NCBI GenBank assembly: GCA_030765055.1 | Contig: CM060947.1 | Span: forward strand, 100,504,711-100,568,710 | Length of the DNA stretch: 64,000 bases | Direction of reading: 5' to 3' | Source: Mantis religiosa | Taxonomy: Eukaryota > Arthropoda > Insecta > Mantodea > Mantidae | Part shown: positions 25,401 through 34,650 of the stretch, in pieces | How the letters are laid out: each line of letters begins with the position of its first letter | How positions within the stretch are numbered: the stretch's first letter is position 1 | Made by a program: the position numbers and the translations under genes | The notes under the pieces: model-generated | What the model was told of the DNA's origin: nothing | Databases searched by the model: none | Seen by the model: the letters and a program-made list of their open reading frames with translations, nothing else

Positions 25401-25491
25401 AATTAGGCTGATAATTGGAGGAAACGTGCTTATAACTCAAAATCCTGCGTTTGTGAACAAAGGAAGAAAATAGGCAAATATCCGCTCCCTA
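22448..25491 (-). mobile_element. 3.0 kb TIR DNA transposon with subterminal repeats (probable hAT)
   Basis: Ends TAGGGAGCGGAT and ATCCGCTCCCTA are inverted repeats. The flanks ACAATCAC (22440-22447) and GGTATCAC (25492-25499) share 5 of 8 bases, consistent with an old 8-bp duplication. Within 100-170 bp of each end are many short TAGGCACTA/GGGCACTAAAA-type motifs. Coding content is weak: minus-strand 24900-25060 has a Cys-pair stretch (CKQCCKCTHRSVSYVMPK) that could be a BED/CGGBP1-like N-terminus. The internal sequence is otherwise noncoding. Confidence 0.6.
24470..24550 (-). repeat. tRNA-like sequence, probable SINE head
   Basis: The minus strand carries a clear box B (GAGTTCGACTC) and a box A-like stretch about 45 bases upstream. 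The 3' part of a cloverleaf is plausible, but the acceptor stem does not close well. It is probably a SINE head or tRNA pseudogene inside the 3.0 kb transposon. Confidence 0.4.
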
Positions 25492-25779
25492 GGTATCACA
25501 AACGCACGATTCAACTAATAATCTTGCAGGTTTGAAACGAGCTGCTTTCAGTTATGTTTCAGTTTACTACAGTGGCTACCAATTCGTTGTTATTGAACCT
25601 ATGAACTCAATTTGCCGATATAGTAAGGCATTGGGGGAAGGGGAAGGCTACTGGATCGTGTTGTTCAAATACCAAAGTGAAATTAGTGCCATTGGTTCCG
25701 CTAACAGAGCCATTGTATTCATTGATTTCAAGAACAGAAACGGATTCTACACATTTCCACACAAATATACAAAATTATA

Positions 25780-26270
25780 ACAACTGCTTCCAAATGACTT
25801 CATTTGGGACATGTGTAGTTCGGGTCAATTTCATGCGAACTTTCAAGGTAACATATAACAAGCTTATCCCCTGTATTACTTTATTTTATTTTTTGTAACA
25901 AAAGCAATAAAGCTGTATTTTTAATTTAAGGCCAAATGTATCACCGAGTAGGCTCGCTGTTGCCGATGTTAGATGGAGACTACAATTTCCTGCAACCCGA
26001 AATTTTGAACCCGCTGATTTGTCAGGATTGCTGCCTCTCAATCTTCAATTAAAGGTCGGCTTGGTTATCAAAATGTTGCGAAATATCAACCAACCTCGTC
26101 TTTGTAACGGCTACTGGTGAAAAAATTACTGAACAACTTGATCGAAGCAAAATATAAAGGAGAAGGCGTTTTGATACCACGCATTCCAATGATTCCGACT
26201 GAAATATTATTTGAATTTAAATGATTGCAGTTTCCAGCGCGGCTTTCCTATGACCGTAAATCCTAGATGC
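25780..26270 (+). pseudogene. Helitron-1 Rep/helicase remnant
   Basis: NCFQMTSFGTCVVRVNFMRTFKV (25785-25853) matches the N-terminal region upstream of the Helitron Rep domain. From about 26000, LLPLNLQLKVGLVIKMLRNINQPRLCNG matches the C-terminal part of the Pif1-like helicase. The long middle, with the Rep HUH motifs and most helicase motifs, is deleted. In intact elements this protein nicks and unwinds DNA for rolling-circle transposition. The remnant cannot function. Confidence 0.6.
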
Positions 26271-26502
26271 GTCATTGAGTGTTTGCGGGATCAGTCTTGA
26301 AAACCCATAATTCTCGCATGGCTAATTGTACGTTACCTGTTCCCGTTTTGTAAATCATTAGATTTTTGTTTATGTGCCAGGTAATCAAAAAATATCGTGC
26401 ACCTTAACACCAGGTGCGTAGCGTCAATGGATGTGGGTGGTGTTATTACATACTCTGGTAATTTTCCTTAGTACTTCCCTACTATATTAATCTTATTGCA
26501 AG

Positions 26503-26797
26503 GGCCGCGCCGTGGCTCAGTGGTTAGACCGCTTGGCTCTCACCAAGGTCGGCCCGGCTTCGATCCCAGGCGACCGCAAAGTGAGATTTGTGATGGACAA
26601 CATGGCGCTGGGGCGGGTTTTCTCCGGGACCTCCGGTTTCCCCTGCCATCTCATTCCACCGGTGCTCCATCTTCATCTCATGTATCATCAGTGTCACCGC
26701 CTGCGGTGCTGTATGTAGTAAAAGCGGGCGTTAAACACTACACACATGCACGCATTGACGCACGTATGCACACACAGACACACACACACACACAAAA
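26503..26797 (+). repeat. tRNA-derived SINE A, copy 4, with (CA)n tail
   Basis: Full-length SINE A. Its 3' end ACACTACACACATG runs into a (CA)-rich microsatellite (26740-26793). ATCTTATTG flanks both sides (26490-26498 and 26801-26809), so the microsatellite lies inside the inserted unit, presumably grown from the SINE tail. Confidence 0.9.
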
Positions 26798-26809
26798 TCT
26801 ATCTTATTG

Positions 26810-27392
26810 GCACAATCCTTGCTGAAGAGTTTGTTTTGAACAATCATCTTCCATGAATTGCTGTTATCGTATCACGTCAGTCATAAAAAGCAGAGTTAGT
26901 GAATAAGGTTCGTTCATGCTGCACGTCATACTCAGAAGGTGTTGCGCGCGCAGTGGTTGTAATGCAAAAGAGTATTGCTTGTTATGGTTAGAGTGCTTTA
27001 AATTCAAGTTTTCGGTATTTTGCCTGGCAGTGAAGGTTAATTTTGTACTTTTAGCATCTTGTGGTCGTTAAATTACAACAAGCAGCACTTTGGGCGATAA
27101 TTATGACTGTAGTGTAAGTGGAACTGAGAGCAGAGTATGTACTTGCTGACATACATCTGCGCGAGTCACCATGAGGGAAACACATGTTGTAGAGAGAGTG
27201 CTGCATTTCTCGTAAAGAGCACCGAAAATGGAATCTGAGTGCTGTGCAGTCAACAAACTGAAGGCGAGACATTTCCGTTATTTAAGTTTTACTGAAAAAG
27301 AAAACATAATCAAAGCAGGACCCCCGAAACATTCTTTAAATATAACCACCAGCATTAAAAAATGTTTGAGGCACTTTAGTGATAAAGTGTAT
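26810..27392. other. No confident gene; short open frame
   Basis: A short frame from an ATG at 27228 (+) runs to the edge of the following insertion at 27392. Its reading frame continues on the other side of that insertion for about a dozen codons from 28091. No domain is recognised. It may be an old transposon or host fragment. Confidence 0.3.
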
Positions 27393-28082
27393 CAGGGACG
27401 TATTTAAAGGGGGTCCAGGGGGTCCGGACCCCCCAAATGAATTATCATTTCAAACTTTTAATAAATAGTTGAAATAAAACTTAGTTTAAAATAAATCGAA
27501 AAAGGTTTATTCGAGCTTCTCATCTTAACGTCTCTATTCATTGTCAGGCAGACATGAACTTATTTAAGAGATAAACAAAATGTTACTGCTCAGCAGCTGT
27601 AGAACTCCTTAAAATACACAAATAATGTCAATTACAATAATGTATTGCAAAATTAAGCAATTCTGATATATTATAATTTGTTGATTGGTGTGCAATTTTT
27701 AACTTCTAAGTTCCCATTCCCTTTTTCATTCAAGGAGAACCAATACTTCAAATGCATCAATCAGTGGTTCGCTTTTTAAATATCTGATTACTGCTTATAT
27801 CACTTTATCCCAGGTATAAGAACAAAAAATGTGGAATATTGAAGGCCTTTCTACAGACTTTATCCAAAGAAACAAGACAAAAATAAACTTTTCTAAGAAC
27901 AATTTGTAGAAGCTTGGGTGGAGAAAATCATGTGAATATGATATATTACATGTGTTTTTATTCTTTATTAACATGATAAAAACACATTCCTGATTAATTA
28001 TTTATTAAAAGCAAATAATTCAACGTCGATTTTTTGGAACCCCCCCCCCCCCTCTGGAAATTGACTTCTAAATACATGCCTG
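27393..28082 (+). mobile_element. Non-autonomous hAT-like element (690 bp)
   Basis: It starts CAGGGACGTATTTA and ends, in reverse complement, CAGGCATGTATTTA. It is flanked by the perfect 8-bp duplication AAGTGTAT (27385-27392 and 28083-28090). Subterminal G- or C-runs (GGGGGTCC..., a C-run at 28040-28053) are typical of one arthropod hAT group. It has no coding sequence. Confidence 0.88.
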
Positions 28083-28580
28083 AAGTGTATGAAAGAAGCA
28101 TGGCTCTGTTGTTGCAGGACCGTAAATAAATTGTATTGTTAGTCATGTCTTTTATTTTCTTAAGAAAAGTCAGATTGGACCGCAGATGGATATGATGATT
28201 TGTACAACATATATAAAGCAGTAAAAAGCACAAATATTCCTGCAATGGCATTATTTGTGAGAAGGAACTAAAATGTTCGGTAAAAGCAGGAGAGTATAAT
28301 TTTACTACACAAATAAAAATATTTAAACATTTTGTGTAGTTATTAAATTTTAGATGAGTCGCGTTTTTTACACATCTGCTTCACTTTCGTACCTATTTTG
28401 AGGACATGTTTCGCAAATCTTCGCTTGCATCTACGGCTCTTCTCGATATATTGAATCTCGATATATTTTGTGTAGTGTTTGTTACTCCACTGTAAATAGC
28501 TTCATTTTCTGTGTAACGAGTATAATTTTGTTTAAGTCACCAATATAAATTATCAATTAATTTTAGTTAATTGATGGAAA

Positions 28581-28913
28581 TTAATCATTTCTCCACACTA
28601 GCCGTATATTGTATCCATTTTCTTCTACTATGTGTAGTATTGCTTTTTGTTCTTTGAAATATTCTTCTTTTTCCAGGGGTATGTTGACTAGGCTGTTTAT
28701 TATTGCATGTTTATGTGTAATTGGGCTGTGGTTATTTTTATTGTAATTTTCTGAATGTGTTGGTTTCCTGTAAATTCCAAATTTGATTTTTCTGTTGTTC
28801 CTGATGATATTTTGATCCAAGAAAGGGATTTGTCCCTTGATTTTCTTTTCTTTTGTGAATTTTATAGTTCTTTCCTGCAGATTGAGTAATTTTAATGCAT
28901 CATCTTTTCCCAA
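28581..28913 (-). pseudogene. Penelope-like RT fragment, copy b
   Basis: An open 110-codon frame covers the RT thumb region (IKFTKEKKIKGQIPFLDQ, FGIYRKPTHSENYNKN, LVNIPLEKEEYF). It is parallel in content to copy a just upstream, which shows a tandem duplication. The catalytic palm and the GIY-YIG are absent from this copy. Confidence 0.75.
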
Positions 28914-28929
28914 ACCATTAAATCTATCG

Positions 28930-29860
28930 GGACATTTAATTGTTTTAATAATTTAACTTCAGGATTTATAGTATGGTTAAATGACCAAAAATGATCTGCT
29001 ACGGCCGATTTATCAGTTTGTTTATACTTAATGTTACGAAAAGTTCTTTCGTTCTGGTTTCTAAATTACGTTTCATCTTACCAATGTAAACTCGATCACA
29101 ATTTAAACAATCAAATTCATAAATACCAGATTATTTATTATTAGGAATTTCATCTTTTTTTAGAGAAAGGTAGTAAATTTTTAATACTATATTTGTTTTG
29201 TGGAACCAAAATTATAACAAACTCTTTAAAAACTTTTTGAAATTGTTTATTAAACCATGGATGGTAAGTACATTTTCTAAAATTATAATCGTCTTTTATT
29301 TTTTGTAAGGGTAGAAATATCATTAACAGTTTTTTGATATTTAAATTTTTCAATCTTCTTTTGCATAAAATCTTTATTAAAACTATTAATTAAAGCAGTA
29401 TTAATAAAATGTTTATATTCTCTATTAAATTCCTCTTTATTCAGGGGTATATTTATTAATCTATAAATCAAACTATTAAAAACAGCAAATTTATGTGGAA
29501 AAGGGTTAAAACTTTTATTTTTATGTAATTACCAATATGAGTAGATTTCCTATAAATACCAAAATCCAATATATTATTATTTCTTATTATCTTCAAATCC
29601 AAAAAAGGAAGAAAACCATCAATTTCAGTTTCTAATGTGAATTTTATAGCTTTATCTTGTAAATTTAGTAATTTTAAAGCATCATTTATGTGTTTATCAG
29701 GAATAATAGAAAAATATCATCAACATATCTATATCAGGCTTTAAAAATCAAAGGGAATGCTTTAGCGACTTGCATTTAAAAAAAAAAACTCATAAAAAGA
29801 TCAGCAAGAAAAGGAGAAAGAGGATTACCCATTGTTAAGCCAGAAGTTTGTTGAAAAATA
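28930..29860 (-). pseudogene. Penelope-like RT/GIY-YIG polyprotein, copy a
   Basis: A reverse transcriptase with a C-terminal GIY-YIG endonuclease is unique to Penelope-like elements. Visible parts in order are PLSPFLADLFM, a broken catalytic box, DALKLLNLQDKAIKF, FLPFLDLKIIRNN, YRKSTH, and the GIY and YIG blocks followed by AVADHFWSFNH. Stops and at least three frameshifts occur. The family enzyme nicks target DNA with GIY-YIG and primes cDNA there; this copy is dead. Confidence 0.75.
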
Positions 29861-29892
29861 TTCACCATTAAAAGTGAAAAACTTTTGATCCA

Positions 29893-30002
29893 GGACGGCA
29901 CGTTGGTCATGGTAGCTCAAAGAGTAAGAGCGACTGGATGGAAACCAGGAGATCCGTGGTTCAAATCCTGGCCATGGCATTGAATTTTTCATGTTGACTA
30001 TA
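29893..30002 (+). repeat. tRNA-derived repeat D, copy 1 (head only)
   Basis: CATGGTAGCTCAAAGAGTAAGAGC (box A part), an ACTGGATGGAAACCAGG anticodon arm, and box B GTGGTTCAAATCC are followed by CCATGGCATTGAATTTTTCATGTTGACTAT. The same unit recurs at 35.5-36.2 and 38.7-39.1 kb. Here the long 5' and 3' parts of the unit are not clearly present. Confidence 0.8.
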
Positions 30003-30137
30003 TCTATCAATTGATTATTTCTGATGTTAGCTAGAAGTCACAATTTTCGACTACATTGCGCTATGTGACAACCGAAAGAACCATAGAAGAAAGATTTCGT
30101 TGTTTAAACTAAAGCATCTTTTTTCTTTCACTCGGAG

Positions 30138-30139
<2 letters not shown>

Positions 30140-30195
<56 letters not shown>

Positions 30196-30428
30196 CATCA
30201 TCATCATCATCATCATTATCGTCATCATCATTATCGTCATCATTACCATCGTCATCATTACCATCGTCATCATTACCATCGTCATCATTACCATCGTCAT
30301 CATTACCATCGTCATCATTACCATCGTCATCACCGTCATCACCATCACCGTCATCACCATCACCGTCATCACCATCATCGTCATCATCATCGTCTTTATC
30401 ATCATCGTCTTTATCATCATCGTCTTTA

Positions 30429-30480
<52 letters not shown>

Positions 30481-30505
30481 AATTATCATTATCATTATTA
30501 TTATT
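30140..30505 (+). repeat. Compound micro/minisatellite
   Basis: (ATT)n at 30140-30194 leads into (ATC)n. A 15-bp unit GTCATCATTACCATC is then repeated about seven times (30234-30330). Variants GTCATCACC and CGTCTTTATCATCAT follow, ending in (ATT)n again. Coding frames here are low-complexity artefacts. Confidence 0.95.
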
Positions 30506-31125
30506 TACATTAGATTTTAAAGTGCATACCCTAGTCCATATACCACGCTACGTCAATGCTTAAAGCATTACAATGAAAATATTTAAGATAATATTACTAC
30601 AGTATTACAGTGTGCGAATAAAAATAACGGAATTTTGTAAGTAGTTCTTTATGATTATTACATTAAAATACATAGAAAAGTATATCATTATGCAAATGTA
30701 TTGCTGATATTACGGTAATTATTTTATAGTCAATAAACAAAGTGATCACTCTGAAATACATTTATATTTAATTTTTTGTTTGTTTAAATTGCTCATTTGT
30801 GACTGTATATTATCTGCTCTGGTGACCATTAATGAAAACTAAAGATGTCATCACTATATGTACACTTTATAAGCGACGCAATCACCAGAACTTGACAAAA
30901 GAATGTAAGTTTGTGGTACTACCACAGTGCAATGACTTTTGACAGAACGTCTATCGGAACAGCTACTTAATACTAAATATTTCAAACTTCTCTCATTTTC
31001 ATCTGGAGGTAAATTTTCTTTTAGAAATTGTCTTTTTGAAAGAAAAAAGTGGGGACATTAAGTAAAGAAAAATCCTGTGTTAGAAATGAAAGTTAGACCT
31101 TTTGTTTTAATATTTCAGTTTTACA
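30506..31125. other. No gene recognised
   Basis: About 600 bp of AT-rich unique-looking DNA; nothing could be named. Confidence 0.45.
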
Positions 31126-31129
31126 ATAA

Positions 31130-31637
31130 TGTCACCCGATCGTTGGAACACCCTATAGAACCAGCTGAGAGCGGGCAAGCAGGGGAGGTCGGCGGCAGCC
31201 ACGCCCCCCCTCGTTTGTCTTATAGTGGTGATAAGGGGCGGATGGGAGAAAAAAAACATCACTGCGCCGTCTCTTTCTGTTCCACCTGTGTTCTCGAACT
31301 TACGGGATATTTCATCTAATCTAGAACATTCTCGATCCCCCAGCTGACCCTATATAAGCAACACGCCGGGCAGTAACTGAGTTAGTCAGTTAGTCAGAGT
31401 TCTTGGCGAGCAGTGTAAGAGTGCAGTTTACGACGAGAGGACTGTGTACGTGCATCGGAGTATTGTATGTAATTACGAATGCAAGTGAAATTGTAACGGA
31501 CGAACTGGTGAATCGTAATTGTGTGCATTACGTAATTCTGTGTAATTGGCAAGTGTTTTACTGTAAGTCGAAAGAAATAAAGAACATTTTTGAGTGGTGA
31601 AATTGGACTTTTCATTTCACGAGCCCACAAAGTCACA
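31130..31637 (+). mobile_element. Solo LTR, Ty3/Gypsy type
   Basis: The 508-bp unit starts TGTCAC and ends GTCACA (TG...CA). It is flanked by the 4-bp duplication ATAA (31126-31129 and 31638-31641). Inside are a core promoter (CCCTATATAAGC at about 31348), initiator-like AGTTAGTCAGTTAGTCAG 30 bp downstream, and a polyadenylation signal AAATAAAG near 31576, in LTR order U3-R-U5. No internal region adjoins it, so LTR-LTR recombination has removed the provirus-like body. It matches no other LTR in the window. Confidence 0.8.
31351..31400 (+). promoter_or_regulatory. Core promoter of the solo LTR
   Basis: TATATAAG at about 31351 is followed about 30 bp later by TCAGT/TTAGTC initiator copies (31380-31398). 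The spacing is right for insect pol II. Whether it drives any transcript here is unknown. Confidence 0.6.
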
Positions 31638-31641
31638 ATAA

Positions 31642-31978
31642 TTACTTTTGTGTCAGTTAACTCCGGACAGAAAATTCAGAGAAATTTCTATATGCCATAT
31701 TTACTAATTTACTATGTTGATATTAGTTGCCTATTTTTCTTATTTTATCCAGTATTTGAAAACTTTGTGTACTAAATACCCATTAGGTATTCGACGAAAC
31801 ATATTTGCTTTCACTTCGCAGTGGGTACGCATTTGGTCTGTTGAGTTCGCAAGAAAATGAGGAGTCCCCTGCACTTCCCGTACCTACTCGACATATCCCA
31901 CAGCCAGTTTTGCTAACTACTGTTCTCCGACAGCAAGAAAATGTTCCGGCACTGGAGAACTGGCTACACTCAATTGCA
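31642..31978 (+). other. Stretch with a possible exon
   Basis: A polypyrimidine-AG (TTTGCTTTCACTTCGCAG, ending 31821) precedes an open stretch to 31978. Its codon use is richer in G and C than the flanks, with a Pro- and Gln-containing translation (for example LPVPTRHIPQPVLLTTVLRQ). It ends at the SINE A5 insertion. No family recognised, so it could equally be a transposon fragment. Confidence 0.25.
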
Positions 31979-32223
31979 GGCCACGCCGTGGCTCAGTGGT
32001 TAGACCGCTTGGCTCTCACCAAGGTGGCCCGGGTTCGATCCCAGGCGACCGCAAAGTGAGATTTGTGGTGGACAACACAGCGTTGGGGCGGGTTTTCTCC
32101 GGGACCTCTGGTTTCCCCCGCCATCTCATTCCACCGGTGCTCCATCTTCATCTCATGCATCATCAGTGTCACCGCCTGCGGTGCCATATGTAGTAAAAGC
32201 GGGCGTTAAACACTACACATTTC
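31979..32223 (+). repeat. tRNA-derived SINE A, copy 5
   Basis: Full-length copy beginning GGCCACGCCGTGGCTCAGTGG. ACACTCAAT occurs on both sides (31966-31974 and 32224-32232) as the duplication core, with four extra bases before the left border. Confidence 0.88.
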
Positions 32224-32312
32224 ACACTCAATAGAGATATTATTTCATGATATGTACTTTTACTATATTTCATGATATGTACTTTTACTAACCATACACA
32301 CAAACAGTCGTA

Positions 32313-32575
32313 CTCTGTTGTCTAGGAGTAAAATGCTAGCCTATCGTACTTCAGATCGCAGGTTTAAACTCGGCGGACGGCAGTGTATTTTCTCGGGCTT
32401 CAAAATCCTTTCGGAGGGAAATAAAGCCGGTGGTTCCATGTCATTTTATGGCCAGCAAAAAATATCAAGCCTGATAGAGATGCCTCTGAGCAAACATAAG
32501 TGGTCTTTCGCACCTAAAATACAATGGGATGCTGAGAAAGACAATAATTAAAGGGCATCCATAAAGAACATCCCT
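32313..32575 (+). repeat. tRNA-like interspersed repeat G, copy 1
   Basis: The head GTCTAGGAGTAAAATGCTAGCC and a box B-like GCAGGTTTAAACTCGG resemble a tRNA promoter. The tail has CCTCTGAGCAAACATAAGTGGTCTTTC, ...AATGGGATGCTGAGA and GCATCCATAAA. All of these blocks recur in the same order at 45424-45690, so it is a dispersed SINE-like family. Confidence 0.6.
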
Positions 32576-32880
32576 ATTTCAGTTTACAAATACACACACA
32601 GATTTATAAATTTGTTTTCAGTATACACGTTAAGAATAATTATTAAAACGAAAAAGTACATTTGTGGTTAGAGATTTTTTTTCTTCCGATATATGCATCT
32701 ACAGGAATACTTTTATAAGCTAATGAAGTAAATCTATTCCAAGCTCTTGAAGTATATGTTTTGGTTTTCAACTTATGTTTCACAAAATTTTGTGTTTTTC
32801 TTTTACATTTTTATATTTTGGCAACATTTTACATGTGTGTGGTCAGTAAACAGAAACGAAAATAAAATTGTATAATGGAA
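32576..32880. other. No gene recognised
   Basis: AT-rich spacer ending at the Helitron-2 terminus. Confidence 0.4.
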
Positions 32881-32887
32881 CTAGCTG

Positions 32888-32904
32888 ATCCGGAAACTTC
32901 GGAT
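32888..32904 (-). terminator. Helitron-2 3' hairpin
   Basis: Stem ATCCG/CGGAT with a 7-base loop, 4 bases before the terminal CTAG on the minus strand. In the family this hairpin marks the end of rolling-circle transfer. Confidence 0.8.
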
Positions 32905-32946
32905 TAGTTAGTTATTTATTCTGTAATTAGGTGTGAAGTTTAAATA

Positions 32947-33584
32947 CTACACAATTACAGTTACGTTAATCAATTTAAATCTCTCTGATAAACAATGTCT
33001 TTTTTGTCTTTTTATTACGGAGCGTAAATATATAAAGATGATGGTTTCTCGACGCATGAACATGCGACGTATAATTAATTGTCCATGAGAGAAACAGGAA
33101 AACTCCAAGTTGATTCCGCAAACTTTCAACGACCGCCCTTGCGATTTATTTACGGTCATCGCAAAGGCCAAACAAGCGGGTAATTGTAGACGCTTAAAAT
33201 CAAAAGATAAATCCATTGGAATCATCGGAATATGCGGGATCAAGATATCCTCTCCTCTGTACTTTCCTTTGGTGATTGTTGCCTCGATGACGTTATTCAT
33301 TAGCGTTTTCACAAATAGTCTTTTGCATTGCGTAGTCATGGTTGGTTAATGTTATGCAGCATGATTACAACTGATACTACTTTTAATTTTAAATTGTGAG
33401 GTGGGACTCCAGAAAATTCTAATGAATTTAAAAACCCTGTGGTATAGTTGACTAGGTCATCCCGGTTTATAACTATGACAACTGATTTGTATGAAAACAA
33501 CTCCCCCGGAAGAAACAGACACTCTAGAACACAATTCTGACATACCAACATGACTGTTAGCATTATCTCCATCTCGCTGCTCAT
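32947..33584 (-). pseudogene. Helitron-2 helicase C-terminal remnant
   Basis: Two overlapping frames join by one frameshift near 33340. The upstream piece has LPGELFSYKSV and GFLNSLEFSGVPPHNLKLK. The downstream piece has LMNNVIEATITKGKYRGEDILIPHIPMIP and LPACLAFAMTVNKSQGRSLKVCGINLE, corresponding to late Pif1-type helicase motifs. The Rep domain and the early helicase motifs are absent. It is a 5'-truncated pseudogene. Confidence 0.85.
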
Positions 33585-33590
33585 CTTTGC

Positions 33591-34140
33591 AGTTTCACAA
33601 AGTCACAAAGAATTCAGTTAATTTTGTATCAATTCAATTCACATTCACGAATTCACAAACTCAATTTATAAAGAAGGTATCCAATGATTCACCAATATTT
33701 GACAATTGTCTATGATCAAATATTTATAGTGTTATAATGTGTTCAGAAATTAATTTTGTGTCTAATCTTTGAAAGGTATATCATCATGCTACATATAAAA
33801 GTTTGTCTTGATAACAAATGATAAATGTTATTTAATAAAATACAGTAAATGAAATAGCTTTAAAGACTGGCAAGGATTGGAATATCTTTCTACTTTGTAA
33901 TGTTTTTGTTTTTTGAAAATAAAGGAAGGGGAATGTGATCTGTAAAAGTTTGAGTGTGTACTTTTATATTTGGTTGATAACCCGGTCCATTATTACTTCA
34001 GGTTTTTTTTCCCCCCTCACCTTTTAAACCTTCCTTGGACATATATAAATATTTCAAAACTAAAATTAGGCAAATCCTTTCAGTTGTTCTCGAGTTTGTG
34101 TGAGACTAACAAACACCAATTCATTTTATATATATAAATT
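33591..34140. other. No gene recognised
   Basis: AT-rich sequence without recognisable coding content. Confidence 0.4.
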
Positions 34141-34149
34141 ATTATTTTC

Positions 34150-34633
34150 CAGAATTCCACTTAATGTTTCAATTACAATATCCCAAATTAGGGGCCCTAA
34201 GACTTAACCTTGGGGACATCCTTTTGTAATTCATTTGTTTATGGTTTCATGTATGCCTTTAATATAAACTTTCCATTTTTTTCCATTAAGATTGTGAAAT
34301 ATTATAAATGGTTTGGTGATAATTCATTTTCTTAAATGTCGAATGTGCCAGATATATCAGCAGTTTCTTGTTACATATTTCATTTGACTTTTTCTAATTG
34401 TTGAAGTACTTCTATAATAGCATCCTCTGTTTAATGATATTTCCTGATCCCAAACTCTTTGTTATTTTGTTCCAATCGTTTCGTGAAACTACACAACTTT
34501 TTTATATATTAATTTTTCAAAGATTTCTCCAATTGAATTTATTAAACATATTGGCCTAAGGTTTGGAAATATAGGAACTTTGTTAACATGGAATGACAAA
34601 GCAATGCACATTATTCTCTGAATGGTTCTTAGA
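34150..34633 (-). pseudogene. LINE reverse transcriptase remnant (R1-like)
   Basis: On the minus strand, FPNLRPICLINSIGEIFEKLIYKKVV (34489-34590) resembles the YRPISLL-type block. GCPQG-stop-VLGPLIWDIVIE (about 34155-34230) resembles the fourth RT block with the CPQGSVLGP-LWN form of R1-type LINEs. The part between has many stops. It is split upstream by SINE F. Confidence 0.6.
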
Positions 34634-34650
34634 GACTGAAATTGAATTAT

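Larger units (their letters stand above)
21999..26420 (+). mobile_element. Helitron-1, decayed, split by a DNA transposon
   Basis: The left end TCTATATAATAAAAATGAATTTG follows an A (21998) and has the typical insect Helitron 5' form. Downstream come CGAAACGGCTGGACCAATTT-type sequence and then a 3.0 kb insertion (22448-25491). Coding remnants of the Rep/helicase polyprotein follow. A possible terminal hairpin CACCT-loop-AGGTG lies at about 26400-26416, but the normal CTAG end is not clear, so the right border is uncertain. Confidence 0.6.
28320..29860 (-). mobile_element. Penelope-like elements, head-to-tail partial copies
   Basis: Read right to left, copy a (29860-28930) has the reverse transcriptase motif GNPLSPFLADLFM, a damaged YVDD region (about 29715), and the thumb block FLPFLDLKIIRNN. 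A GIY-YIG endonuclease start (GIYEFDCLNCDRVYIGKM, about 29140-29085) follows. Immediately downstream, copy b (28913-28581) repeats the same thumb block (IPFLDQNIIRNNRKIKFGIYRKPTH). A 3' region follows to about 28320. Partial tandem arrays are characteristic of Penelope elements. Borders are approximate. Confidence 0.75.
32881..33590 (-). mobile_element. Helitron-2, 3' terminal fragment
   Basis: On the minus strand the element ends ATCCG-AAGTTTC-CGGAT-CAGCTAG followed by T. This is a 5-bp stem hairpin (32888-32904) just before CTAG (32884-32881), the canonical Helitron 3' end inserted at an A/T dinucleotide. The upstream 700 bp is helicase-coding remnant. The 5' part is missing. Confidence 0.85.

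Noticed and set aside
30100..30513. Open frames rich in Tyr/His or Ile/Met
   Set aside because: Translations of a compound microsatellite; the same holds for poly-Ile at 19.4 kb, poly-Asp at 40.2 kb, poly-Met at 53.0 kb and poly-Ser/Met at 56.4 kb.
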